DNA from: Allobosea sp. OK403
Lineage (GTDB): Bacteria; Pseudomonadota; Alphaproteobacteria; Rhizobiales; Beijerinckiaceae
NCBI RefSeq assembly: GCF_900113835.1
Contig: NZ_FOQV01000001.1
Location: forward strand, 620,001-684,000
Length of the DNA stretch: 64,000 bases
Direction of reading: 5' to 3'
Shown: positions 1 through 9,466 of the stretch, in pieces
How positions within the stretch are numbered: position 1 is the stretch's first letter
How the letters are laid out: each line of letters starts with the position of its first letter
Program-made: the position numbers and the translations under genes
Notes under the pieces: generated by a model
What the model was told of the DNA's origin: nothing
The model's database searches: none
What the model saw: the letters and a program-made list of their open reading frames with translations, nothing else

Positions 1-3000
1 CACGTCATCGGCGTCGCCTGTAGAACGGTGGCGCCGCTCTGTTCCAGCCGTGCCAGAAGTTCCGTTCCGTCCTTCGCCTCCTCGGCGGTCGCGATGGCAA
101 CCCGGCCGCCCCGGATCAGCGGCAGCAGAAGCTCCAGCGCCGCGATATCGAACGTCACCGTGGTGACGGCGAGGATGGTGTCGGTGCTGGCGAAGCCCGG
201 CTCGTCCGCCATCGCGAACAGCAGGTTCGACAAGCCGCCATGCGTGACCTCGACGCCTTTCGGCGCCCCGGTGGAACCCGAGGTATAGATGACATAGGCA
301 AGGTGAGCGGCTGAAACCGGCGCCGTCCGGATGCCGGCGAGCTTGCAATCGGTCTGCTCCACATCGATCGGGATGACGCCTTCGTCGAGCTCGAGGACGG
401 ACGGATCTAGCGGGCCGGCGGTCAACAGCGCGACGGCTTCCGAGTCCCTCAGGATCGTCTGGATCCGCGCCCTGGGCATCATCGGGTCGAGCGGCACATA
501 GGGGAAGCCGGCCTTCAGCGCGCCCAGCATTGCGGCAATGAGCGCCGGAGAACGCGTGATCAGGAGCCCGACACGGCTCTCGGGCGTGTCGATCCGGGCC
601 ATGAGTTCGGCCGCGATACGGTCCGCCCAGGCGTTGAGTTCGGCATAGGACAGGTGCTCATCGCCGAACGACACGGCAATGGCGTCGGGCTGTTGCTGGG
701 CCTGCTGCTCAAAGGCCGCGATGGCGCCCGCCTCGATCTGGAAGGTGACCTGCGTGTCGTTCAGATCCGAGACCAGACGTTGGCGTTCTCCGCCTTCAAT
801 CAGCGGCAGCGCGGCGATGGTCATATCGGGATTGGCCGCGATGGCCGCCAGCAGCGTGCGGTAGTGCCCCAGCCAACGGTCGATGGTCGCAGCATCGAAG
901 AGATCGGCACCGTAGAAGCAGTCGATCCGCAGCCCGTCGTCGGATTCCCCGATGTTGAAGTAGATGTCGAAGGTGGAGAACGATTTGGGGTTAGGCTCCG
1001 CGCTGGCGCTGACGCCGGGCCCGAAGTCGAGATTGCCTGCCAGACGCTCGAGATTGAACTGCACCTCGACGAGCGGCAGCCGGCCCGAGACGGGCGGGAT
1101 GCGCAACCGCTTCAGAAGCGCACCGAGCGTGAAGCTTTGATGGTCGTAGGCGTCGAGAATGATGCGCCCGACCTTGTCGAGATGGGCCGAGAACGGCTCG
1201 GCCGGATCAATGGTGCCTCGGATCGGCAGGAAGTTGACGCAATGGCCGATCGGCGTGGGGCCCTCCAGCTGCGACTGCCCGGCGGCGGGTACGCCCACGA
1301 CGAGGTCGCGCCCGCCCGAGAGCCGTAGCAGCAGGACCTGGAAAGCGGCGAAGAGCGTGGTGAACAGGGTTCTCCGGCGCCGCGCGCCGGCCGCCTTCAC
1401 ACTGCGATAGAGCTCGGCATCGATGAAGCTCGTGCGCGTGCCGCCGCGGAAGCTGCGCAGCGCTTGCCGCGGCCGGTCCGTCGGCAATTCCAGCGGGGCG
1501 GGAATGTCCGAGAACATCCCGGCCCAGTATGTTCCGGCCTCATTGACGCGCGAATCCTGGCGCATCAGCTTCGCATACTCGGCGAACGGCATCGGGGCCT
1601 TGAGGCTGCCGGCGCCGGAGCGATAGGCCGTGGCGATCTCGTCGAGCAGGACATTCGTCGACCAGCCATCGCAGACGATGTGATGCGCCGACAGGATCAG
1701 CACATGCCGATCATCGCCGAGCCGGATGATCTCGGCTTCCGCTACCGGGCCCTCCACGAGATCGTAGGGGCGGCTGGCATAGGCCTCGATCGTGGCGCGC
1801 AGGGCTCCCAGCGGATCGGGTTCGCCACGCAGATCGCTCATGGCGACCGGAAAGCTCCCCGATGGCGCGATCTGCATCGTCTCGCCATCCCCGGAGAACC
1901 TGGCATGCAGGATCGCGTGCCGGGCGGCGACCTGCCTGACCGCCTCCGCGAGGCGGGGTGCGTCGATCTCGCCTTCAAGCGTCAGGCTGATGGACTCGTT
2001 GAAAGCGGCGCTGGCCTCTGCACTCGTCTGAGCCGAAAGCCAGATTTCCGTCTGGGCCTCCGTCAGAGGAAGTTCGGTCTCGGAACGTGCTATGGAAATC
2101 TCCGCCGCGCGGCTTTCGACCGTGCTGCCAGGCAACATCCCGTCCCGGCGCATGAGCTGGAGGCTTTCGCGGAAAGCCTGGAGGATCGCGGCGATTTCGG
2201 CATCGCCGTGCTGCGTCGTCAGGAAGCAGGGATAGTGCTCCTGGATGAAGATGCCGCGGGCCCGCAGATGGTAATGCAGCAGGCTGCCCAGCCTGTGGTC
2301 GCGGCCCGGCTCGAAATAGAGAACGCTGCCATAGCTTTCGATCGGTACATCCCAACCGACCTCCACGAAGGCGCGCTTCAGCTCCTCGGCCAGATGTCGC
2401 ATGCGTTTGGTCAGCGCCTCCATGAGCGCCGGCCCCTTGTCCCTGACATGCTTCAGTACGGCGACGGTCGCGGCCAGGGCGAGCGGATGCCTGACGAAGG
2501 TTCCCGCGAAGAAAGTGACGCCGACCTCGGGCGCGCTGTTATCGCCGAAGCGCCAGGCGCCGCCGTCGAGCGCATCCATGAAGCGGGGCGTTCCCGCCAG
2601 CAGGCCGACGGGCAGGCCGCCGCCCACGACCTTTCCATAGGTGGCTAGATCGGGACGGATCCCGAGCAGCGCCTGTACGCCGGCCGGATGGACCCTGAAT
2701 CCGGTCACGACCTCGTCGAAGACCAGCGCCGTGCCGGCCTGTTCGGTGATCTCGCGAAGCGTCTTGAGGAAGGCGGCTGGCAGGTATCCGGGCCGCCGGC
2801 TCTGCACGGGTTCGACGAGAACGGCAGCAAGCTCATGAGCGTGCTCGCGGAGCCAGGCGAGGCTTTCATCTGTGCCGTAGTCCAGCACGGTCATGCGACC
2901 GACGGCCTCTGCCGGGATACCCGGCGCGGCGGGCACGGAGCGGCGCTGCTCGCCCGCGCCGACACCCCGGACCAGAACCTCGTCGAACTGGCCATGATAG

Positions 3001-6000
3001 GCGCCGGCGAAAGCGACGATGCGATCGCGGCCGGTCACGGTGCGGGCAACGCGCATCGCAGCCATCACGGCTTCGGAGCCGGTATTGCAGAAGGCGACGC
3101 GGGCATGGCCGGTGAGCTCGCAAAACAGCCTGGACGCCTCGTGTGCGAGCGGCGATTGCGGCCCGATGGCAAAGCCTTCGGCAAGCTGGGCCTGAACGGC
3201 CTCGACGATGAAATCCGGGGCGTGGCCGAAGGCCGTCTGGCCGTAGCCGTTGACGAGGTCGATATAGGCGTTGCCATCGACATCCCAGATCCGTGCGCCT
3301 TTCGCCCGTGCGGCGACGATCGGATAGACCATCTCCTTCCAGTCCGCGGCGAAGCCCGAGACGGTGCGCGGGTCGGCGAGCATCGGGCGATGCTGGTCCG
3401 CGAGACGCTTGGAATTCTGGGTCTTGCCGACATAAAGCGCCGTCAGCCGGGCGATATGCGCGCGCTGCGCCTCCGTGAGCGCCTCATTGCCTGTCCGGAT
3501 CAGGGCCCGGAACCGTGTGGCCGGGCCGGCTGCGGCCGCAGCGTTCGGCGCAGCGGGAGCATTCTCCGGTGGAAGCTGTACGGGGGGTGCCGTCTTCACG
3601 CTGGCAGGCGAGGTCGCCTGTCCGCTCAAGACCTGCAACTGACGCTCCATCAAACGCGACATCGCGTCGAGTTGCTCGCGCATCAGTACGTCAATAGCCG
3701 AGCCGTCTGGCCGGCCAACGTCGATGGCGGCAGCGAGGGAGGCCGCGGGCAAGGCAAGGCATGGGGCAGGGGATGGAGCGGCCTTCGCCGCCATCTGCAC
3801 CGTGATGGCAGGCTGCGCGATTTCCTGCGGCTTAAGCTCGGCAATGTGGCGCGCCACCTCGTCGACATTTGGAAGATCGTCGAGAAGCTGCCGAAAGCGG
3901 ATCTGCACGCCGAACGTCGTCTGCAGGCTTTGGGCAGCCTGTGTCAGCAGCAGCGAGTCGAAGCCGAGCTCAAGGAAGCTCGCGCCGGTCTCGGCTTCGC
4001 CGAAGGGCCGGCCCGACAGGTTCTCGAAGATGGCGGCGACGCGGGCGCCGAGACCCGAGCGGCCTGAGATGAGGTCGACATCAGCTTGGCGGTTCATGGC
4101 CGGTTCCTGATCAGGTTGACCTTGATGAAGAGTGTCGGGGGCGATGACGGGTATGGCCGGTATGCCGCCAGTGGAGGCTGCGGGAGCCTCGACCCAGTGG
4201 CGGCTGCGCTCGAAAGGATAGGTCGGCAGCGAGACGCGTCTGCGGCTGCCTTCGCCATGATAGGCAGTCCAGTCCGGCGCGATGCCGGCACACCAGAGGC
4301 GCCCGAGGGCGGCCGCGAGCATTTCTCCGGCGTCGCCCTGCATCGCAGGCAGGCACGAGATGACGGCTCGGCCGGCGCCAGCCCCTTGCAGTGCGAAGCT
4401 CGCCAGCGCAGCACCGGGACCGACCTCGAGCAGCACGGGAGACAGCTCGCGCACCAGGGTGGCGATACCATCGGAGAAGCGGACAGGCTCGCGGGCATGC
4501 CTGGCCCAATAGGATGGATCGGTCGCTTGTTCGGCGGTGATCCAATCGCCGCTCACACCCGAGACATAGGGCAATTCGGGCGGGTTGAGGCGGATGGCCG
4601 CGACCGCTTCGGTGAACGGCTCGATCAACGGGTCGATCATGCCGGAGTGGAAGGCATGCGAGGTCTGCAGCCGGCGATGCGTCACCGTGCGCCGCGTAAG
4701 CTCCGCTTCCAGCGCCTCGATCACCTCGAATGGGCCGGCGAGCACGCTCATGCCGGGAGCGTTGACCGCTGCCACCGAGACGCCGTGACGAGCCAGCGCC
4801 GCAATCTCGGCATCGGGCAGGCGCACGGCCAGCATCGCCCCGCCCGGCAGATCCTGCATCATGCGGCCGCGCGCCGCGACGAGCGACAGCGCATCCTCGA
4901 GCGAAAAGACGCCGGCGAGGCATGCCGCGGCGAACTCGCCGACGCTGTGGCCGATCATCGCGGCAGGACGCAGGCCCCAGCTCGTCAGGAGCTGCGCGAG
5001 AGCGTATTCGACCGTGAAGATCGCGGGCTGCGCGAGCACGGTCGCCGAGAGGCGCTCCGGATCGGCGCCGCCATTGCTCGGATAGAGCTGGCTGCGCAGA
5101 TCGAGATCGAGGCGGGGCTTCAAGATCTCGCAGCAGAGATCGACGGTCCGGCGATAAACCGGCTCTCCGGCATAGAGCTCCCGCGCCATTTGGGGGTATT
5201 GCGACCCTTGTCCGGGAAACATGAAGACGAGGTCGCCCGAGCCGGTCACCGCCGCAGTGTGAGCGGTATTCTGCTTGCGCAGCGCTTCGGCGGCCGCACC
5301 ATGGCTGCTGCCGGCCACGGCAATGCGGTGGGCGAAATGACGTCGTCCCGTCTGCAAGGTGAAGGCGATGTCGGCGAGATTCTGTTCGGGGTGCGCGTCG
5401 AGATGCTGCGCGAGCCGATCCCGTGCATGGCCGAGGGCGACTGCGCTCCGGGCCGAGACCGTCAGGATCTGGCTGTTGCGTGCCGGGGCCTCCGCTTCGG
5501 TCGCGGGCGCCTGCTCCAGCACGAGATGGACGTTGGTTCCACCGACGCCGAAGGCGCTGACACCCGCACGGCGCGGTCCTTCCTCGGCGGGCCAGCCCTG
5601 CAGGCGATCCGCGATGAAGAACGGGCTGTTCGGCAGATCGAGAGCGGGGTTCGGCTGCGTGACATGCAGGCTCGCCGGCAGCGTTCCGGTCGCGACCGCG
5701 AGCGTGGCCTTGATCAGGCCTGTGACACCGGCTGCCGCATCGAGATGGCCGATATTGGATTTGACGGAGCCCAGCGCGCAGAAGCCGCAATCCTCGGTCG
5801 TCAGGCGGAAGGCCGCGGTCAGCCCGGCGACCTCGATGGGATCCCCCATCGGTGTGCCGGTTCCGTGACACTCGACATAGCCGATGGAGCGCGCCTCGAT
5901 ATCGGCGGCGGCGTGAGCCATGATGATCGCCGCCGCCTGGCCGTCGACGCTGGGCGCCGTGAAGCCGACCTTGCCGGCGCCGTCATTGTTGAGGCCGACG

Positions 6001-6827
6001 CCGCGGATGACGGCGTAGATGTGATCGCGGTCGGCGACGGCATCCTCCAGCCGTTTCAACGCCACGAGGCCGGCGCCGCTGCCGAAGACGGTGCCATTGG
6101 CGCCGCTGTCGAAAGTGCGACAATGGCCGTCCGTCGAGACCATGCCGCCATCTTGGGCAAGATAGCCTCGTCGCTGCGGGAAGGTGATCGAGACGCCGCC
6201 TGCCAGGGCCATGTCGCAGCCGTGGTTAAGCAGACTCTGGACGGCTTGAGAGGTGGCCAGAAGCGAGGTCGAACAGGCCGATTGGACCGCGACGCAAGGG
6301 CCGGTGAGACCGAGCTTGTAGCCGATGCGCGTCGCGGTGAAATCCGAGGCGGAACCGACCAGCATCGAAAGGTTGCCGATCTGAAAGTTCGACGTGTAGT
6401 CGGCGATGGCGGCGCGGTCCTGGAACAGGTTGTGCAACAGATAGGTGCTGGATGTCGCGCCGGCGAAGACACCGATGCACTGGCCGGGCCTGGCGGGATC
6501 GTAGCCTGCATCCTCGAGTGCTTCCCACGCACATTCCAGCAACAGGCGCTGTTGCGGATCGGTGACGGCGGCCTCGCGCGGCAGCATGCCGAAGAAGGGT
6601 GCGTCGAAAAGCTCGACACCTTCGAGAAGGGATCGGGCTGGGACATAGTTCGGGAGCGCGCGCGTCGCCGCATCGAAACTGTCCTCGAGCGCGGCGGGAT
6701 CGATCCGGGTGATGGATTCCACCCCGTCCAGAAGGTTCTGCCAGAACGCGCTGATATCGGCCGCGCCGGGAAAACGACCGGCCATGCCGATGATCGCGAT
6801 GGCGCCGCCGGGGAGGGGGTCACTCAT
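1..6827 (-). CDS. Hybrid polyketide synthase / nonribosomal peptide synthetase, KS-AT-ACP-aminotransferase-C-A (3' end outside window)
   Basis: About 2275 residues are visible and the frame is open to the window edge. Domains in order: ketosynthase (about 5-425; SACSTS with Cys185, His321 in ECHGTGT, His361 in NIGHLD), acyltransferase (about 535-830; GHSVGE Ser628, HAFH at 724-727, the malonyl-CoA type), carrier protein (Ser958 in LGFDSL), an Ala/Pro-rich linker, a class III PLP aminotransferase (about 1095-1550; Lys1399 in TYGKVVGGG), condensation (about 1580-2010; HHIVCDG at 1715-1721) and adenylation (YTSGSTGAPKG; the sequence ends just after QATP). No KR, DH or ER is present, so the beta-keto group should reach the aminotransferase and become a beta-amine, as in McyE and iturin/mycosubtilin synthases. 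The ATG overlaps the end of the upstream A-PCP gene by 8 bases, so the two are co-translated. Product unknown. Confidence 0.95.
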   Translation of the reverse strand, partial: MSDPLPGGAIAIIGMAGRFPGAADISAFWQNLLDGVESITRIDPAALEDSFDAATRALPNYVPARSLLEGVELFDAPFFGMLPREAAVTDPQQRLLLECAWEALEDAGYDPARPGQCIGVFAGATSSTYLLHNLFQDRAAIADYTSNFQIGNLSMLVGSASDFTATRIGYKLGLTGPCVAVQSACSTSLLATSQAVQSLLNHGCDMALAGGVSITFPQRRGYLAQDGGMVSTDGHCRTFDSGANGTVFGSGAGLVALKRLEDAVADRDHIYAVIRGVGLNNDGAGKVGFTAPSVDGQAAAIIMAHAAADIEARSIGYVECHGTGTPMGDPIEVAGLTAAFRLTTEDCGFCALGSVKSNIGHLDAAAGVTGLIKATLAVATGTLPASLHVTQPNPALDLPNSPFFIADRLQGWPAEEGPRRAGVSAFGVGGTNVHLVLEQAPATEAEAPARNSQILTVSARSAVALGHARDRLAQHLDAHPEQNLADIAFTLQTGRRHFAHRIAVAGSSHGAAAEALRKQNTAHTAAVTGSGDLVFMFPGQGSQYPQMARELYAGEPVYRRTVDLCCEILKPRLDLDLRSQLYPSNGGADPERLSATVLAQPAIFTVEYALAQLLTSWGLRPAAMIGHSVGEFAAACLAGVFSLEDALSLVAARGRMMQDLPGGAMLAVRLPDAEIAALARHGVSVAAVNAPGMSVLAGPFEVIEALEAELTRRTVTHRRLQTSHAFHSGMIDPLIEPFTEAVAAIRLNPPELPYVSGVSGDWITAEQATDPSYWARHAREPVRFSDGIATLVRELSPVLLEVGPGAALASFALQGAGAGRAVISCLPAMQGDAGEMLAAALGRLWCAGIAPDWTAYHGEGSRRRVSLPTYPFERSRHWVEAPAASTGGIPAIPVIAPDTLHQGQPDQEPAMNRQADVDLISGRSGLGARVAAIFENLSGRPFGEAETGASFLELGFDSLLLTQAAQSLQTTFGVQIRFRQLLDDLPNVDEVARHIAELKPQEIAQPAITVQMAAKAAPSPAPCLALPAASLAAAIDVGRPDGSAIDVLMREQLDAMSRLMERQLQVLSGQATSPASVKTAPPVQLPPENAPAAPNAAAAAGPATRFRALIRTGNEALTEAQRAHIARLTALYVGKTQNSKRLADQHRPMLADPRTVSGFAADWKEMVYPIVAARAKGARIWDVDGNAYIDLVNGYGQTAFGHAPDFIVEAVQAQLAEGFAIGPQSPLAHEASRLFCELTGHARVAFCNTGSEAVMAAMRVARTVTGRDRIVAFAGAYHGQFDEVLVRGVGAGEQRRSVPAAPGIPAEAVGRMTVLDYGTDESLAWLREHAHELAAVLVEPVQSRRPGYLPAAFLKTLREITEQAGTALVFDEVVTGFRVHPAGVQALLGIRPDLATYGKVVGGGLPVGLLAGTPRFMDALDGGAWRFGDNSAPEVGVTFFAGTFVRHPLALAATVAVLKHVRDKGPALMEALTKRMRHLAEELKRAFVEVGWDVPIESYGSVLYFEPGRDHRLGSLLHYHLRARGIFIQEHYPCFLTTQHGDAEIAAILQAFRESLQLMRRDGMLPGSTVESRAAEISIARSETELPLTEAQTEIWLSAQTSAEASAAFNESISLTLEGEIDAPRLAEAVRQVAARHAILHARFSGDGETMQIAPSGSFPVAMSDLRGEPDPLGALRATIEAYASRPYDLVEGPVAEAEIIRLGDDRHVLILSAHHIVCDGWSTNVLLDEIATAYRSGAGSLKAPMPFAEYAKLMRQDSRVNEAGTYWAGMFSDIPAPLELPTDRPRQALRSFRGGTRTSFIDAELYRSVKAAGARRRRTLFTTLFAAFQVLLLRLSGGRDLVVGVPAAGQSQLEGPTPIGHCVNFLPIRGTIDPAEPFSAHLDKVGRIILDAYDHQSFTLGALLKRLRIPPVSGRLPLVEVQFNLERLAGNLDFGPGVSASAEPNPKSFSTFDIYFNIGESDDGLRIDCFYGADLFDAATIDRWLGHYRTLLAAIAANPDMTIAALPLIEGGERQRLVSDLNDTQVTFQIEAGAIAAFEQQAQQQPDAIAVSFGDEHLSYAELNAWADRIAAELMARIDTPESRVGLLITRSPALIAAMLGALKAGFPYVPLDPMMPRARIQTILRDSEAVALLTAGPLDPSVLELDEGVIPIDVEQTDCKLAGIRTAPVSAAHLAYVIYTSGSTGAPKGVEVTHGGLSNLLFAMADEPGFASTDTILAVTTVTFDIAALELLLPLIRGGRVAIATAEEAKDGTELLARLEQSGATVLQATPMT

Positions 6828-8856
6828 GGGAACCGCCAGCCGGCGCGGCACTGAGCGAGGATACCGTCAGCCCGCGTGAACGCATCCCGCGTTCGCGCGC
6901 CGCGGCAAGGGCGCCGAGCGTGCCGTGGCCCGCGGGCGTCAGATGGCTGGCCAGGGCGCGTAGGTTCGGGCGGCGGTAGAGATCGATCAGGCCGAGGCCC
7001 GTCATGTCATGGGCAAGGTCATGGGCAAGGCGCCGATAGAGTTCGGCCATCAGCAGCGAATTGCCGCCGAGATCGAAGAAATTATCGTCGATGCCGACAA
7101 GGTCGATCCGGAGGACATCGGCGACGACCTCCGCCAGCCGCCGTTCCAGCGCATTGCGCGGCGCGCAATAGGGCGCGGCGGTGTCCGGCCGCGACCGGCC
7201 CGGCTCGGGCAGCGCAGCCCGATCGAGCTTGCCGTTCACCGTCAGCGGGAGATGCGGCACGAAGACGAAGGCCGCCGGCACCATGTGATCGGGCAGGGTC
7301 GAGGCGAGATGGGCCTTCAGCGCGGCAGGCGAGGGGCGTTCGCCACCCTCCGTCACGAGGTAGCCGACGAGGCGATCATGCCCGCCGCCATCGGCACGCA
7401 ACAGCACCGCAGCCTGCCTGACCGTGGGATGCGACAGCAGCGCCGTCTCGATCTCGCCGAGCTCGACGCGGAAGCCGCGAATCTTGATCTGCTGGTCGGC
7501 CCGGCCGAGATATTCGTATTCGCTCTCGTCGATCTGGCGGGCAAGGTCGCCCGAGCGGTAGAGCCTGGCGCCTGGCCGGTGCGGGTGCGGCACGAAGCGA
7601 GCGGAGGTGAGGTCGGGCCGGTTCAGATAGCCGCGCGCAAGTCCCGCCCCCGCGACGAAGATCTCGCCGATCTCGCCTGTGGGAACCGGCAGCAGGGTGT
7701 CGCCGTCGAGCAGCAGAATGTCGAGGTCTGCAAGCGCCCGGCCGATCGGGCAGGAGCGCCGCGTTGTGTCGGTTGGCGACAGGGGACGATAGGTGACGTG
7801 AACTGTGGTCTCGGTGATCCCGTACATGTTGACGAGACGGGCGTGCTCGCCGCGGCGGTCGTACCAGCCTGCCAGGCGCCTGGGGTCCAAAGCCTCGCCG
7901 CCGAAGATGACGAGCCTCAGCGCGAGCCGATCGCGCCCCGAGCGGTCGCGATCGGCCTGGTCGAGGGCGGCGAATGCAGACGGTGTCTGGTTGAGGACCG
8001 TGACGCCTTCGTCGGCGAGCAGGCGCAGGAAGGCGGCGGGGTCGCGCGTCGTGCCTTCCGGCACGATCACGAGGCGCCCGCCATAGAGGAGCGCTCCCCA
8101 GATCTCCCAGACGGAGAAATCGAACGATACGGAATGGAACAAGGTCCAGACATCGCCTGGCTGGAAGGCGAACCAGGTCTGCGTCGCAGTGAACAGCCGC
8201 GTGACGGCCGCGTGTTCGACGGCGACGCCTTTCGGGCGTCCGGTCGAGCCGGAGGTATAGATCACATAGGCGAGGTCGCCAGCCTCGGGCAGATGCCTGG
8301 GCAGCGGATGCCTCGCCGTATCGGCGCCTGCGTGACTGTGCGGATCGAGCCACCGCCGACCGGGGGGCAGCCAGCCGGCACAATCGGATGTCGCGACGAT
8401 GATCGAGGCATCGGCGTCCTCGACCATGAAAGCGAGGCGCTCGCCGGGATAGGCGGGGTCGAGCGGCAGATAGGCGGCGCCGCTCTTCAGAATGGCGAGC
8501 ATCGCCACGATCAGCTCGAGCGAGCGCGGAAGGCAGAGCCCGACGATGGCGCCAGGCTTCGCCCCCATCGCGACCAGCCGATCCGCCAGCTGGTCGGCGC
8601 GGTCGTCGAGCTCGGCATAGGAGAGGTTGGCCGAGCCAAGCGACAGCGCGACATGGCGCGGCTGCGCGGCTGCTCGGGCGCAGAACAGGGTGACGAGGGT
8701 CTCGGCTTCGACTGGGGCCGCAGCGCTTGCGGTCCTGTCGGATGGCGGCGTTTGCGCCGAGATGGCCGCTTCATTGAGAGCGGCTCCGGATGGAGCTTGC
8801 GACCGGCCGCAATCCTGTGTGCGACGGGGGGCGGTTCTGTCGAGGATCTGGGTCAT
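6820..8856 (-). CDS. Free-standing NRPS adenylation-carrier (A-PCP) protein, predicted threonine-activating
   Basis: A 678-residue protein with one adenylation domain (about 55-530; YTSGSTGRPKGV, MYGITETT, YRSGD, NGKLDR) and one carrier domain (LGGNSL, Ser600). It has no condensation domain, so it should be a loading module. Reading the Stachelhaus positions gives D-F-W-N-I-G-M-V-H-K, the textbook threonine code. A tail of about 35 residues after the carrier may be a docking region for the next protein. The frame stays open upstream of 8856 to 9363, but that extension is basic and low-complexity, so I chose the ATG giving MTQILDRTA; an ATG at 8916 is the main alternative. The gene reads into the PKS-NRPS gene with an 8-base overlap, and no SyrB2-like halogenase lies beside it. 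Threonine specificity is inference from the code. Confidence 0.93.
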   Translation of the reverse strand: MTQILDRTAPRRTQDCGRSQAPSGAALNEAAISAQTPPSDRTASAAAPVEAETLVTLFCARAAAQPRHVALSLGSANLSYAELDDRADQLADRLVAMGAKPGAIVGLCLPRSLELIVAMLAILKSGAAYLPLDPAYPGERLAFMVEDADASIIVATSDCAGWLPPGRRWLDPHSHAGADTARHPLPRHLPEAGDLAYVIYTSGSTGRPKGVAVEHAAVTRLFTATQTWFAFQPGDVWTLFHSVSFDFSVWEIWGALLYGGRLVIVPEGTTRDPAAFLRLLADEGVTVLNQTPSAFAALDQADRDRSGRDRLALRLVIFGGEALDPRRLAGWYDRRGEHARLVNMYGITETTVHVTYRPLSPTDTTRRSCPIGRALADLDILLLDGDTLLPVPTGEIGEIFVAGAGLARGYLNRPDLTSARFVPHPHRPGARLYRSGDLARQIDESEYEYLGRADQQIKIRGFRVELGEIETALLSHPTVRQAAVLLRADGGGHDRLVGYLVTEGGERPSPAALKAHLASTLPDHMVPAAFVFVPHLPLTVNGKLDRAALPEPGRSRPDTAAPYCAPRNALERRLAEVVADVLRIDLVGIDDNFFDLGGNSLLMAELYRRLAHDLAHDMTGLGLIDLYRRPNLRALASHLTPAGHGTLGALAAARERGMRSRGLTVSSLSAAPAGGSHE

Positions 8857-9334
8857 GAAGGGCAGGCTATGCGCCAAGACCCGGCGACAAAATGGGAGCA
8901 GTTGGAGTAACACCATCTTCCCAGAAGTCAGCGCGTTCCGCGCAATTGGGCAGCGCCCGATGTTGCCCATCGGGCATGTCTGCGCAGAAGAGCGTTGCTC
9001 TGGAGTGGGCCGGCCTCTGCCGTTTCGCCAGGCCTTCAGCCGGAAACAAAGCCCTGAACAGGTCGCGACATGGCGTCGTGTCGAGGCCGGCGAGGCTCGG
9101 TGGAAGCGCGTGACAGGCCGCCTCGAAGCTCCTGCACATGCTGTTCTGGCCGCGATGATATCGATCGGCTCGAAAGCGGGTCTGGTCGAGCCGGCGTCGC
9201 CCATGAGCAGAAGAAGGCCGCGAGCGCGGCGGCGCTGGCGCCGTTTGCCGGGAACTGGGTTTCGATGCCATCCGCGCCGTGATTGCGCGCGTGAGCCGAA
9301 GCCATCCTGGAGGACGTCGCGCTCGGCCGCCCCC
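8857..9334. other. Gap between NRPS cluster and polysaccharide genes; no convincing gene
   Basis: About 480 bases between the A-PCP start and the repeat block at 9335-9466. The A-PCP frame continues open upstream here, but codon use is poor and nothing resembles a domain. It presumably holds the promoter of the NRPS operon; I could not identify convincing -35/-10 boxes. Confidence 0.4.
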
Positions 9335-9370
9335 GGATTGCTTCGTCGCTTTGTTTCTTGCAATGACGGT
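9335..9370. repeat. Half copy of the GTCATTGCGAG-type inverted-repeat element
   Basis: The stretch matches the right half of the longer inverted repeat at 38912-39002 (ATTGCTTCGTCGCT...CAATGACGG) with a few changes. Only one arm is present, so it looks like a decayed copy. It sits directly beside a dispersed module A repeat. Confidence 0.6.
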
Positions 9371-9380
9371 GCGGTTCAGG

Positions 9381-9466
9381 CTGAAATCATCCGTCTCTTA
9401 TCCAAGAGTGAGAGCACGATCGATGCGAAAAACCGGTACCCGCTTTTTCGCATCCTGCTCCAGGGC
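9381..9466. repeat. Dispersed intergenic repeat, module A copy 1
   Basis: Shares an imperfect palindrome of about 85 bp with 15977-16065 and 56622-56705. The shared core includes ATGCGAAAAACCGGT and CGCATCCTGCTC, which can pair as GATGCGAAAA with TTTTCGCATC. The 3' end of the small membrane-protein frame at 9387-9860 reads into it. Confidence 0.7.

Noticed and set aside
4086..6854. Open frame of more than 900 codons on the plus strand opposite the PKS-NRPS gene
   Set aside because: Antisense to a gene with intact catalytic motifs. Its product is Arg/Gly/Asp-rich without domains, the usual shadow in GC-rich DNA.
7009..8910. Open frame of about 630 codons on the plus strand opposite the A-PCP gene
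   Set aside because: Shadow of a well-supported adenylation protein; no recognisable motifs.
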